Source of the DNA: Qipengyuania_C sp046254955
GTDB taxonomy: Bacteria > Pseudomonadota > Alphaproteobacteria > Sphingomonadales > Sphingomonadaceae
DNA: 64,000 bases
Reading direction: 5' to 3'
Assembly (NCBI RefSeq): GCF_046254955.1
Contig: NZ_JBJXRG010000001.1
Coordinates: 1,488,001 to 1,552,000 of the forward strand
Under the pieces are notes generated by a model, which made no database searches, was not told where the DNA came from, and worked only from the letters and a program-made list of their open reading frames with translations. Below are positions 1 to 8,440 of this stretch, piece after piece. The translations under genes were made by a program, and so were the position numbers. Within the stretch, counting starts at the first letter, position 1, and every line of letters begins with the position of its first letter.

Positions 1-130
1 CGGGATCGTCCGGATGCGCTGCCGCATAGTCGCAAGCGGTCGGTTTGGCCTGCACCTGCGCAGGCATCAAAGTTGCTGCCATTATGCAGGCGGTGGTGGC
101 GAAAATTCCCAATTGCGATGTGCGCTTCAC
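1..130 (-). CDS. Partial secreted protein of unknown function (N-terminus only)
   Basis: A GTG at 128-130 (minus strand) is preceded by an AGGAG ribosome-binding site about 8 bases upstream and opens a frame that runs off the left edge. The first 43 residues look like a signal peptide: a short basic start (VKRTSQ), a hydrophobic stretch, then an Ala-x-Ala-like cleavage region near PAQVQAKP, followed by a Cys-containing mature start (TACDYAAAHPDDP). It is divergent from the VOC operon, so the operator at 190-205 may act on both. Too little remains to name a family. Confidence 0.6.
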   Translation of the reverse strand, partial: MKRTSQLGIFATTACIMAATLMPAQVQAKPTACDYAAAHPDDP

Positions 131-241
131 TCGGATCACTCCTGTTGCGGATCGGTGCGCTTTACAGCGGATGATGGAGCTGTATACACATTTGTCCGGA
201 CAAATATCCAGCCTCAAAATGTGGCCGGGACTGTCCGAAAA
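131..241. promoter_or_regulatory. Divergent promoter region with two palindromic operator-like sites
   Basis: This intergenic stretch separates the leftward secreted protein from the rightward VOC operon. It holds the 8-bp palindrome TGTATACA at 181-188 and, immediately after it, the perfect 16-bp palindrome ATTTGTCCGGACAAAT at 190-205. The core TTGTCCGGACAA recurs at 4415, 4434 (one mismatch) and 8413, each time before a transport or catabolic gene. TGTATACA resembles the palindrome in front of the GntR gene at 16938. Regulator binding is inferred; the palindromes are directly visible. Confidence 0.6.
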
Positions 242-1153
242 TTGCAGGAGAGATTCATAGCCTCGCTTGATCATGTTCTGGCGGTGACCATCATCGTCGA
301 TGATATCGGCGAGACGGCCCGCGCCTATGGCGAGGCATTTGGTTATCGGGATCTGGAACGGCGAGCTGTAAGCGCTTCGGAAGCCGAGACGTGGGATTGC
401 CCGGCAATGGAAGGCGCCCCGCTGCTGTTGATGCAGCCGGAAAGCGGTGCAGACTTCGCGCTCCGCTTTGTCGAGGCCGAACCTACCGAAGGCTATGCTG
501 CGCTGCAGACGCACGGCTGGAATGCGGCCGAATTGCTGGTTCAGGACCCTGATGCGATGGCCGAGAGGTTAGCAGCTTCGACTTTCGAAGTGATCGGCAT
601 GCCCTATGATCTTGGCGGCAATCCCAACGCCCGCGCAATGCAGGTGCAGGGCCCCTCGGGAGAGATACTCTACCTGACGCGGCTGAAGGGCGATTATGCC
701 GAATTCTTCGGAACGGCGAACTGTCCGGTCGATCGCGGCTTCATCATGGTTGCGGGCGGCCCGGATCACGATGCCATGAAGCGCTTCTACGCCGATCTGG
801 GGCAGGAGATCGTTGGCGAAAGCGACTTTCCGATTACCGTCCTTTCGCGCGCGCTCGGCCTGCCGCGAGAGACGCGCTACCCACTGTCATCCGCTCGGTT
901 GGCGCGCAGTTATTCGTTCGAGCTCGATGGCTATCCCGAACAGACACGGGCGCGCCCACGCCGCTACGGCGAGCTGCCGCCGGGTATCGCCATGGTGAGT
1001 GTCGCGGTAAACAATCTAGATGCCATCGATCTCGAATGGAGATCTCCGCCCAAGCCTATAACGCACGCTCCCTACAACGGACGGCGCGCTGCGGTGGCGA
1101 TTGGTGCAGCGGGTGAGTGGCTGGAATGCGTTGATGGTGGAGAGACGAAATGA
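242..1153 (+). CDS. VOC-superfamily protein (glyoxalase/dioxygenase fold), two modules
   Basis: About 300 residues with two vicinal-oxygen-chelate modules. The first opens with DHVLAVTIIVDDI and a helix ending in AFGY. The second starts near DRGFIMVAGGPDHDAMKRFY and ends with GEWLECV, where a metal-binding Glu is usual. The extradiol-dioxygenase signature is not evident, so the reaction cannot be assigned. Its stop overlaps the next VOC gene (ATGA), so the two are co-translated. The start is uncertain: GTG 221 and TTG 242 are in frame, while the best ribosome-binding site (AGGAG at 246-250) points to an ATA at 257. It is first in an operon under the palindrome at 190-205. Confidence 0.75.
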   Translation: MQERFIASLDHVLAVTIIVDDIGETARAYGEAFGYRDLERRAVSASEAETWDCPAMEGAPLLLMQPESGADFALRFVEAEPTEGYAALQTHGWNAAELLVQDPDAMAERLAASTFEVIGMPYDLGGNPNARAMQVQGPSGEILYLTRLKGDYAEFFGTANCPVDRGFIMVAGGPDHDAMKRFYADLGQEIVGESDFPITVLSRALGLPRETRYPLSSARLARSYSFELDGYPEQTRARPRRYGELPPGIAMVSVAVNNLDAIDLEWRSPPKPITHAPYNGRRAAVAIGAAGEWLECVDGGETK

Positions 1154-2175
1154 CCGACGAACCGGCGCCTGAACCGATGGCAATATCCGGCATACACGAT
1201 TTCATCCACGGCCATGCGGCGGGCGATTTCAACCGCATGCTCGAATTCTGGGCCTATTTCGGGTTTGAACCGGTTGCGGAGGGTGAACTGCATGCGGCGC
1301 AGGCCAAGGCGCTCTATGGCCACGCGTCGGACCTCAAGTCGGTCAAGCTCGCCCATCCAGGCTGCGATACATGCGACACGGGATATGTCCGGCTTCAATT
1401 CTGGAGCGAGCTGGCAAACGAAGGGCTGGGGAGCGCCAAGGCGATCGACGTCGGCGGGCGATGGATGGGGATCTATGTCCGTGACGGTATGCGTGTCAGC
1501 GAGGCGATCCATGGCGAAAAGATCAAGGGCAATCATGACTGGTCGCTGACCGCCCTGGTGCGGGCGGCTTTCGCCTGGCCCGAACCGCAAATCTCGCTTG
1601 CCGCGCCGTTCATGGGCTTGAGGGAGTTCGTGGCTCTGGGCGATGAATTCCGGCTGGCCTTTGTCGAGCGGGTCGGTTTCGAGCGGCCCGGTTTCGGAAC
1701 CTTTGCAGAGAACCTCCCGTTCCAGAACACCGAAGGAACGCACGCCAATATCGTCCAGCCGGTCGGAGGATTTTCGACCGATTTCTACAAGGAAGTATTC
1801 GGTCTCGTCACAATGGCCAACGGCGAAGCGCATGATAGCGGGGAGGAAGCACCTACGATCGAGGCGCTGAAGCTGGACGATGGTCAGACCTTCTGCATCG
1901 AGCGGCTCGTCCACCCCGACAGCCCGGGGGGAATGCTGCAGGTTTATTCGCCCTATAGCGGCGAAAAGGACCTGCGCGACATATCGCGCATCGGGGCGCG
2001 GGGGCTGGGCTGCTATAGCTACCGGGTGCGCGACATTGCCGAATTCAGGGAGGCTGCTGCCAGTGCAGGAGCACAAAACATCACTGAAGTATGCGACAAC
2101 GAGTTCGGTGAGAAATCGATCTGCTTCGATGCGCCGGACGGCGTCTATTGGACCGTCAGCGAGCAACCCGAGTGA
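1150..2175 (+). CDS. VOC-superfamily protein, second copy
   Basis: A 341-residue protein with a first VOC module (GIHDFIHGHAAGDFNRMLEFW near the N-terminus) and a second one from about residue 190. The C-terminus reads DAPDGVYWTVSE, placing a possible metal-ligand Glu at the end of the last strand. It has an extra acidic tail compared with simple glyoxalases. It overlaps its upstream neighbour by 4 bp and the downstream MFS gene by 4 bp (GTGA). Two consecutive VOC proteins may form a heteromer or act sequentially on related ring or aldehyde intermediates; this is inference from context. Confidence 0.75.
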   Translation: MTDEPAPEPMAISGIHDFIHGHAAGDFNRMLEFWAYFGFEPVAEGELHAAQAKALYGHASDLKSVKLAHPGCDTCDTGYVRLQFWSELANEGLGSAKAIDVGGRWMGIYVRDGMRVSEAIHGEKIKGNHDWSLTALVRAAFAWPEPQISLAAPFMGLREFVALGDEFRLAFVERVGFERPGFGTFAENLPFQNTEGTHANIVQPVGGFSTDFYKEVFGLVTMANGEAHDSGEEAPTIEALKLDDGQTFCIERLVHPDSPGGMLQVYSPYSGEKDLRDISRIGARGLGCYSYRVRDIAEFREAAASAGAQNITEVCDNEFGEKSICFDAPDGVYWTVSEQPE

Positions 2176-3428
2176 ACGAAGCGGCGTCTGTCGCGAGCCT
2201 TAAAGGCTATCCCACGAAGGCGTTTGTAGTCTGCCTGATCGCCTATGCCTTCGCGCAGATGGACCTGGCGCTGTTCGGCTACGCGATCCCGCAGATCCGC
2301 GAAGAATTCGGTCTCTCGCTACCCGGGGTGATGGGCATTGTGAGCACCGCCTTCGTGCTGGGAGGCTTACTGATCGTCGCGCTGGCGGTTCTGACCGACC
2401 GGCTTGGGCGCAGGCGAATGTTCCAACTTTCCTTCATCGGTTCATCGCTGCTTGTGACGCTGCATATGTTCGCACCCAATCCGGCGACTTTGTCGGTGCT
2501 GCGGGGAAGCTCAATTGCGGTCGGGGGGCTCAGCTATCCGGTCACAGGCGCGGTGGTTTCCGAGGAATTTCCCGCGCGCTGGCGCGGCTTCTTCCTTGGC
2601 CTGCTGCAAATTGGATATCCGCTGGGATGGTTTGTCGCTTCGTTGTGGGCGGCGTGGATCCTTACTGATTACGGCTGGCGTATGCTGTTCCTTGTCGGCT
2701 TGATCAGCATCCCTTTCATTTTCGTGATCAACCGGGTCATCCGCGAACCGGCCCGTTTCCAGCGCGCGTCCGAATGCAGTTACAAGGCGCGCGTGCGCGA
2801 TCTCTTCGCACCAGGCATGGCGCGGCGCACCAGTATCCTGTTCTTCGCGCAGTTCCTGTTCGTGTGGGCCTACGCCGGATCGATCTTCCTGCTGCCGAGC
2901 TTCCTGGCCGAAGATCGCGGTTTTGATCCGCAAGGTTATTCGCTGTTCATCGGGATCGGGAACCTCGTCGGCGTGCTGGGCTATATCGGCGCGGCATACG
3001 TGGGCGAATTCGTCCTCAACCGGCGGGACACGGTGGTGATCTGGACGCTGGCAGGATCCTTTGCCTTCCAATTCCTTATCTGGGGGCCGACAGGGTTTGC
3101 TGCGTCGCTTGCCGCCTACTCGCTCATGGCGATGTTCTTCTATGGCACGGCAGCGGCGAAATTTGCCTATGTCGCGGAGATTTTTCCGACCCGCCTGCGC
3201 GCAACCGGTGTGGCGTTCTGCGGCTCGTTCGCGGTGACCCTGGGCTCGGCATCGGGGCCGCTCGCCGCCTCGTTCATTGCCGAACGCTATGGCTGGGACA
3301 TCGGCTTGTCGGTCGTAGTCGGGACGCCGCTGTTCCTGGCCGGCCTGCTCTATTTCCTCCTCGCGCGCGTCCCATCGGGGCTCGAAGTCGAAGAGGTTCA
3401 GACATTTCTCGAGAAAGGATCAAAGTGA
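2172..3428 (+). CDS. MFS transporter (aromatic acid/sugar-porter-like)
   Basis: About 418 residues with roughly 12 hydrophobic segments and the MFS loop signature DRLGRRR after the second helix, plus a second-half FPTRLRATG motif typical of the metabolite:H+ symporter/AAHS branch. It should bring a small organic acid across the inner membrane. The GTG at 2172 is chosen because it forms a GTGA overlap with the preceding VOC gene; an ATG 24 bases further upstream lies inside that gene. Located between two VOC enzymes and a reductase, it is likely the uptake step of the same pathway. Confidence 0.85.
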   Translation: MNEAASVASLKGYPTKAFVVCLIAYAFAQMDLALFGYAIPQIREEFGLSLPGVMGIVSTAFVLGGLLIVALAVLTDRLGRRRMFQLSFIGSSLLVTLHMFAPNPATLSVLRGSSIAVGGLSYPVTGAVVSEEFPARWRGFFLGLLQIGYPLGWFVASLWAAWILTDYGWRMLFLVGLISIPFIFVINRVIREPARFQRASECSYKARVRDLFAPGMARRTSILFFAQFLFVWAYAGSIFLLPSFLAEDRGFDPQGYSLFIGIGNLVGVLGYIGAAYVGEFVLNRRDTVVIWTLAGSFAFQFLIWGPTGFAASLAAYSLMAMFFYGTAAAKFAYVAEIFPTRLRATGVAFCGSFAVTLGSASGPLAASFIAERYGWDIGLSVVVGTPLFLAGLLYFLLARVPSGLEVEEVQTFLEKGSK

Positions 3429-4393
3429 TGAAAGGATTCATCGTTCACGAGTTTGGCGGCCCGGAGAATATGTTGTGGGAAGACCTCCCCGATCCCGAAT
3501 GCGGCGCCGATGAGGTGGTGATCGATGTGCGGGCCAGCGGGATCAATTTTGCCGAAACACGCATGCGCGCCGGGACCTATTCGGGCCAGCCGCTTCCCTT
3601 CGTGATGGGCATGGAGGCCGCGGGGGACGTCGATGCAGTGGGCGCGAATGTCGAAGGTTATGCGGTTGGTGACCGGGTATTCGGCAGGGCGCGCGGTGCC
3701 CATGCCGAGAAGGTGGCAATTCACAAGGACCATGTGATGAAGCTGCCGGACAACCTTACCTATGTCGAAGGCGCGGCCATTCCGGTCGGCTGGCTGACAG
3801 CTTGGCACGCGCTGCATACCGTGGCGCGGCTGCAGGCCGGCGAGCGCGTGATTATCGAAGCGGTGGCGTCGAGCGTCGGCAGCGCGGCTTTGCAAATCGC
3901 GAAGCAAGCGGGCGCATGGGTGGCCGGTACCGCGAGCCAGGACGAAAAGCTGGGCAAGGCCGCAGAATACGGCCTCGATCTTGCGATCAATTACAAGGCC
4001 GAAGACATGGCCGCGCGCATCGCCGAAGAAACCGGCGGCGAGGGCTGCGGCGTCGGCATGATGACGATCGGCCAGGAAACCGCCGAGGCGCTGATGGCCT
4101 GCATGGGCATGGACGGGCGCGTGACGCTATACGGCTCGACATCGGGCAAGGACATAACCATCAACCTGATCATCGGGACGCACAACCTCCAGCTGCTTTC
4201 GATGAGTATCTCGACCAGCCCCGCGTTCATTCCGGTGACGATGGATACATTCCGTCAGCGTGCATTGCCGAAGTTCGCCGACGGCACGTTCAAGCCCATC
4301 GTCAGTACGGTGCTTCCGATTTCAGAGTTGGTGAGGGCGCACGAAATGGTCGGCGAGCGGCACCATTTCGGGAAGATTATTCTGGAAATCTAG
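3428..4393 (+). CDS. Medium-chain dehydrogenase/quinone-oxidoreductase-like protein, atypical nucleotide loop
   Basis: A 321-residue zinc-independent MDR protein: GroES-like N-terminal half (PFVMGMEAAGDVDAVG) and a Rossmann domain from about residue 140. The dinucleotide loop reads VASSVGSAALQ where relatives have AAAGGVG, so two Gly are replaced by Ser; NADPH binding may be altered. The ATG at 3428 is favoured over the in-frame GTG at 3425 because AAAGGA lies 8 bases before it. It is the last gene of the four-gene VOC operon. Confidence 0.8.
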   Translation: MKGFIVHEFGGPENMLWEDLPDPECGADEVVIDVRASGINFAETRMRAGTYSGQPLPFVMGMEAAGDVDAVGANVEGYAVGDRVFGRARGAHAEKVAIHKDHVMKLPDNLTYVEGAAIPVGWLTAWHALHTVARLQAGERVIIEAVASSVGSAALQIAKQAGAWVAGTASQDEKLGKAAEYGLDLAINYKAEDMAARIAEETGGEGCGVGMMTIGQETAEALMACMGMDGRVTLYGSTSGKDITINLIIGTHNLQLLSMSISTSPAFIPVTMDTFRQRALPKFADGTFKPIVSTVLPISELVRAHEMVGERHHFGKIILEI

Positions 4394-4414
4394 AAAGTGA
4401 TGCAGGAATGCAAC

Positions 4415-4445
4415 TTGTCCGGACAAATTATGCTTGTCTGGACAA
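4415..4445. promoter_or_regulatory. Tandem TTGTCCGGACAA operators before the TonB receptor gene
   Basis: A perfect TTGTCCGGACAA lies at 4415-4426 and a one-mismatch copy TTGTCTGGACAA at 4434-4445. Their centres are 19 bp apart, close to two helical turns, as expected for cooperative binding of two dimers on one DNA face. They sit about 90 bp before the receptor start and match the sites at 190 and 8413. Confidence 0.65.
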
Positions 4446-4531
4446 ATTCTCTGAATTAGAAAGCGTCGACTATGGCCTGAAGTGGGTTGGGTGTGCGATC
4501 CAGCATTCGGGTGGCTTTTTGGGAGGCATTG

Positions 4532-7075
4532 ATGAAATTTTCTTCGCGCAATCTACTAATGTGTGCATCCGCTCCGCTGGCGCTCGGCATCGCGGCCAGC
4601 CCCGCATTCGCTCAGGATGCGCAGGACACGACGATCGCCGATGCCGATGAAATTTCCGGCAACACCATTATCGTGACGGCGCGTAAGCGCGAAGAGACGC
4701 TGCTGGAAGTTCCGGTTGCAATCACGGCCTATGGCGAGGAAGCAATCGAAGATGCAGGCTTCCAAGGTCTGGAAGATATCTCGCTGCAATCTTCGGGTTT
4801 CCAGTTCTCCAACCAAGGTGGCCAACAGCCGGGACGCTACAACACTCAGCTCCGTTTCCGCGGAATGAGTACTTCGCAGTTCTCGCCGACTTTTGCGACA
4901 GGCGCCTTCTTCATCGATGGCGTCTATATTCTCAATGGCGGTACTTCGAACTCGTTGGTGGATGTTGAGCGCGTCGAAGTTATCAAAGGTCCGCAATCGG
5001 CCTATTTCGGCCGCAACACTTTCGGTGGTGCGGTAAACTTCATCACCCGCAATCCGAGTCTGACAGAATTCAACGGCCAGGTGGAAACTTCGGTCGACAG
5101 TCGCGGTACGTTCGACCTCTCGGGCATCGTCGAAATTCCCGTCATTGAGGACCAGTTGAGCATCTCTTTATCTGGTCGCTACTACGACAAGCGTGGCCAT
5201 TACGTGGCCAACGATGGCGGCCGTCTGGGCAACGAGGAAACAATGGCCCTCAACGGTGTCGTCTATTGGGAGCCCACACCCAATCTTTATGTAAAGCTTC
5301 GTGCGTCCTACACTGAAGACAGCGATGGAGCACCAGCCGGCGCATTCGTGGCAGGCCGCTTGAATGACACTTGCACAGGAACCACCGTCACGACCGGTGC
5401 GGGTGAAACAGCAATGCCGGTCAATTACATCTGTGGCGGGCTCCCTGGTCCTGACGATGCGCTGACCGAAAACGGTGGGTCCATCATTTCGAGTAATACC
5501 GCCGTCACTCAGTTCTTTCTGGACTCGATTGCTGACGCGACTTTGCCACCGGGCGTCCCGTCGATCGATCGGGTCGGTATGGAACGTCGGACTGAGCGCT
5601 ACAGTGCCAAGATCGGCTATGAGTTCGATAGCGGTTATTCGATCGATGTACTTGCTGCCCTCAATGAGCAGGGCGTCAACTGGATCCGTGACTTCGACCT
5701 GACTGACAATATCGGTTGGTTCTCGCGCGATCCGCAATCAATCGAAGACAAGACGTTTGAAGCTCGCTTTACCTCTCCTCAGGATCAGCGTCTTCGCTGG
5801 ATGGTTGGCATCAATTATTATGAGCAGGATTTCATTACGAGTGGCGGTGGCGGTGACGCTTCGACCGGATGTTTCGTATTTGCGCAGACATTCGATTATG
5901 CCGACTGCGTTATTCCGCTGTTCTTCCCCAACTCCTTCACGCAGACCGACACTTCGGAAGTTCTCGGTATCTTCGGTGCCGTCGATTTCGACATAACCGA
6001 CACACTAACGCTCATCCTCGAAGGTCGTTATCAGGATGACACGCTGACCAAGGGCGGTGTCCCTACCGCGGGCGGGGTCGACGACTCTGCTCTCGATCTG
6101 ACGTCAAAGGCGTTCCTGCCGCGCTTTATCCTGCGTTATCAGCCAAATCCCGATACGAACTTGTATTTCAGTTATGCGGAAGGGATTCTGCAGGGAGACA
6201 TCAATACCTTCCTCTCGGCTGCTGACGCGCAGGAGCTTGCGCAATACCAAGCACAATTGCCTTCTGCTTCTGTCATCCTTCCGGAAGAAAAGCTGGACGC
6301 ATGGGAAATTGGGCTGAAGCAATCGCTCATGGGCAACAAGCTGCAGATCAATCTGTCAGCCTACTACTACGAATGGGAAAACATCAAGGGCCGCAGCACG
6401 GCTGTAATCAATGAGACCTGCGACGCTGCAAAGCTTGGCGAAGAAGGTTGTACATTCCCAGGCGTACAGCTTGGCGATGTCGCCCAGATCGACGACGGCA
6501 TGGGTGGCCTCACTCCCTTCTTCAACAGCCGCAATACTCTCACGACGGGCTCAGCGGAGCTCTACGGTATTGAGCTTGAATCGAGTGCTGTCCTGTCGGA
6601 CAACTGGACTGCGCAACTCAATGTGACTTGGGCCAAGAATGAGTACACGGATTACGAATTTAATTTCGTTGAGCCGTTTGCCGGTTTCTCGGACCAGCAG
6701 GGCAACCAGCAACCCCGCTTCCCAGAATGGAGTGGTAACTTCTCCACCACTTACACCGATACCTTCACGCAGGATTGGGACTGGTACGCGCGCGGCGACG
6801 TGATCTACTTCGGAGAGGCTTTCGTCGATGAGTCCAACCTCGCGTTTACCGAAGATTACTTCTTGGTGAATGCACGCGTTGGACTTGAACGGGATGGCAT
6901 GCGGATCGAAGCTTTCGTCCGCAACCTGTTCGACGAGGATGCTTGGGCAGCCGGTGCACGCTGGACCGACTTCTCTACGCCGACATTCTTCCCGACGCTG
7001 ACTGCATTCCAAGGCGTGGCCGTAACGCCGCAGGACAGGCGGACCGTTGGCCTCAGGGTCATCGCCGACTTCTGA
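4532..7075 (+). CDS. TonB-dependent outer-membrane receptor
   Basis: An 847-residue receptor. The start at ATG 4532 has GGGAGG five bases upstream and gives a clean signal peptide of about 27 residues ending SPAFA-QDAQ. The plug begins with NTIIVTARKREE, a common sphingomonad plug start, and continues with conserved VERVEVIKGPQSAYFGRN and GGAVNFITRNP. The rest is a beta-barrel ending in the required C-terminal Phe (VIADF). It should import a bulky substrate with TonB/ExbBD energy. Two operators upstream link it to the VOC operon. Its base composition looks more AT-rich by eye than its neighbours. Confidence 0.92.
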   Translation: MKFSSRNLLMCASAPLALGIAASPAFAQDAQDTTIADADEISGNTIIVTARKREETLLEVPVAITAYGEEAIEDAGFQGLEDISLQSSGFQFSNQGGQQPGRYNTQLRFRGMSTSQFSPTFATGAFFIDGVYILNGGTSNSLVDVERVEVIKGPQSAYFGRNTFGGAVNFITRNPSLTEFNGQVETSVDSRGTFDLSGIVEIPVIEDQLSISLSGRYYDKRGHYVANDGGRLGNEETMALNGVVYWEPTPNLYVKLRASYTEDSDGAPAGAFVAGRLNDTCTGTTVTTGAGETAMPVNYICGGLPGPDDALTENGGSIISSNTAVTQFFLDSIADATLPPGVPSIDRVGMERRTERYSAKIGYEFDSGYSIDVLAALNEQGVNWIRDFDLTDNIGWFSRDPQSIEDKTFEARFTSPQDQRLRWMVGINYYEQDFITSGGGGDASTGCFVFAQTFDYADCVIPLFFPNSFTQTDTSEVLGIFGAVDFDITDTLTLILEGRYQDDTLTKGGVPTAGGVDDSALDLTSKAFLPRFILRYQPNPDTNLYFSYAEGILQGDINTFLSAADAQELAQYQAQLPSASVILPEEKLDAWEIGLKQSLMGNKLQINLSAYYYEWENIKGRSTAVINETCDAAKLGEEGCTFPGVQLGDVAQIDDGMGGLTPFFNSRNTLTTGSAELYGIELESSAVLSDNWTAQLNVTWAKNEYTDYEFNFVEPFAGFSDQQGNQQPRFPEWSGNFSTTYTDTFTQDWDWYARGDVIYFGEAFVDESNLAFTEDYFLVNARVGLERDGMRIEAFVRNLFDEDAWAAGARWTDFSTPTFFPTLTAFQGVAVTPQDRRTVGLRVIADF

Positions 7076-7096
7076 TCGAAGCGGACAACCAACACG

Positions 7097-7128
7097 AAAA
7101 GGGCGCATCGCAAGATGCGCCCTTTTTC
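7097..7128. terminator. Bidirectional intrinsic terminator
   Basis: GGGCGCATC (7101-7109), a GCAA tetraloop and GATGCGCCC (7114-7122) form a perfect stem, extended by A/T pairs and flanked by A-rich and T-rich tails. It lies between the convergent TonB receptor and MFS genes and can serve both. Confidence 0.9.
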
Positions 7129-7141
7129 TTTGGTCAGCCGC

Positions 7142-8389
7142 CTAGCTGGTGGTTTCGAGGCTCTTATGCTGAGGCGGTTTCAGCCGGGTCATACACAGGC
7201 CAGCAAAGCACACCAGACCGATGTAAATCAGGAACACCAATTCGTAGGATCCGGTCGTGTCGCTGATATAGCCGGCCAGCGGCGCCGTGCTGGCAGTGAT
7301 CGGCGTGTGGAGCGGGTTCATCACGCCGATTGCCCGGCCATAGCTCTTTGCCCCAAACCCGCGCGCGATCATATTGGTCCACATCGGCGTCACCCCGCCA
7401 TATGCCAGGCCGATCGGGATGCAGGCGAGCGTGATCGCTTGCGCGGTGGAAGCGAAATACATGATCACAAGCCCGGTCACCATCAGCGCTGCGACAATCA
7501 GCCCGGTGACGCGCAGCCCGAGCTTGTCGAACAGTGCACCGATCACGATCTTTCCGCCGAAGGACAGGAAGGCGAGGATTGAATACAACGTAGCGGTCTG
7601 CGTGCCGGACAGCCCCATGTCCTTCGCGTGCAGGCTGAGATTGGCGAGGAGCCCCAGCGTCACCGCCAGCAGCGATGCCGAAATCAGCGTTTGCAGCCAG
7701 AATTGCCCTGTGGTGAGCAGCTCGCGGATCGACCAGTCGACCTGGTCGACTGCGGTCAATTCCTGGCCGGCCGCATCGCCTTCCTCTTCCTGCTCGAGCC
7801 CGACGTCCTCGGGCCGGTCGACCACGAGCCAATACAGAAACGGCACCGCCACCAATAGGGAGGCCCCCATGATCAGGAACGCTGTGCGCCAGCCGAAGGC
7901 GGCAAACAGGCCGACCACGATGATCGGAAAGATGGCCCCGCCGATTGAGCTGCCGGATACTGAAATGCCGAGCGCCAAACCACGCCGCTTACGGAACCAA
8001 CGCGATATAATGGTCGAACTGGGCATCACTCCGAGCGCCAAAGCGGCCAGCGGCAGAAAGATCAGGAATGCGGTGTAAGTGTGGATCAGTGTCCCGGCCT
8101 GGCTCAGCACGACAAAGCCGAAGCCCAGCATCGCAGCGCCCATCGCCATGATCGCGCGCGCGGACCATTTGTCGACGAAGTAGCCGACGAACGGCGACAT
8201 CAGATTGGCACCGATCGAAAGGAAGGATTCAATCAGGGTGATGCGGGCGCGCGGCGCGCCGAACTCATCTTCGAAGGTCGAGGTGTAAAGGCCCATGGAC
8301 CAGAAAATCAGGCCGCCTTGCAAGGCGTTGCCCAGTGCTCCGGCACCCGATTGCCGCCAACGGATGAGGTCCGCGCGTGTTGCTTTCAT
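7142..8389 (-). CDS. MFS transporter, oxalate/formate-antiporter or monocarboxylate-like
   Basis: About 415 residues with 12 predicted helices; the pattern WSMGLYTSTFEDEFGAPR near the N-terminus and RWFRKRRGLALGI after the fourth helix fits the OFA/monocarboxylate porter branch. It probably exchanges or imports a small carboxylate. The ATG at 8389 is chosen because AGAGAGG lies five bases upstream; an in-frame GTG at 8395 would fall inside that site. It is divergent from the gene at 8441, with a single TTGTCCGGACAA palindrome between them. Confidence 0.85.
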   Translation of the reverse strand: MKATRADLIRWRQSGAGALGNALQGGLIFWSMGLYTSTFEDEFGAPRARITLIESFLSIGANLMSPFVGYFVDKWSARAIMAMGAAMLGFGFVVLSQAGTLIHTYTAFLIFLPLAALALGVMPSSTIISRWFRKRRGLALGISVSGSSIGGAIFPIIVVGLFAAFGWRTAFLIMGASLLVAVPFLYWLVVDRPEDVGLEQEEEGDAAGQELTAVDQVDWSIRELLTTGQFWLQTLISASLLAVTLGLLANLSLHAKDMGLSGTQTATLYSILAFLSFGGKIVIGALFDKLGLRVTGLIVAALMVTGLVIMYFASTAQAITLACIPIGLAYGGVTPMWTNMIARGFGAKSYGRAIGVMNPLHTPITASTAPLAGYISDTTGSYELVFLIYIGLVCFAGLCMTRLKPPQHKSLETTS

Positions 8390-8412
8390 GGGCACCTCTC
8401 TTTAGGAATAAT

Positions 8413-8424
8413 TTGTCCGGACAA
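8413..8424. promoter_or_regulatory. TTGTCCGGACAA operator in a 51-bp divergent promoter
   Basis: A perfect 12-bp palindrome identical to the cores at 192 and 4415. It sits in the short gap between the leftward MFS gene (start 8389) and the rightward gene at 8441, so one bound regulator could control both directions. The gap is so short that promoters must overlap the site. Confidence 0.65.
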
Positions 8425-8440
8425 TATGGCTTGAAACTCA

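Noticed and set aside
242..2175. VOC proteins as extradiol ring-cleavage dioxygenases
   Set aside because: Size and two-module fold fit, but the extradiol signature with its spaced His, Tyr and Glu is not visible, so only the superfamily is called.
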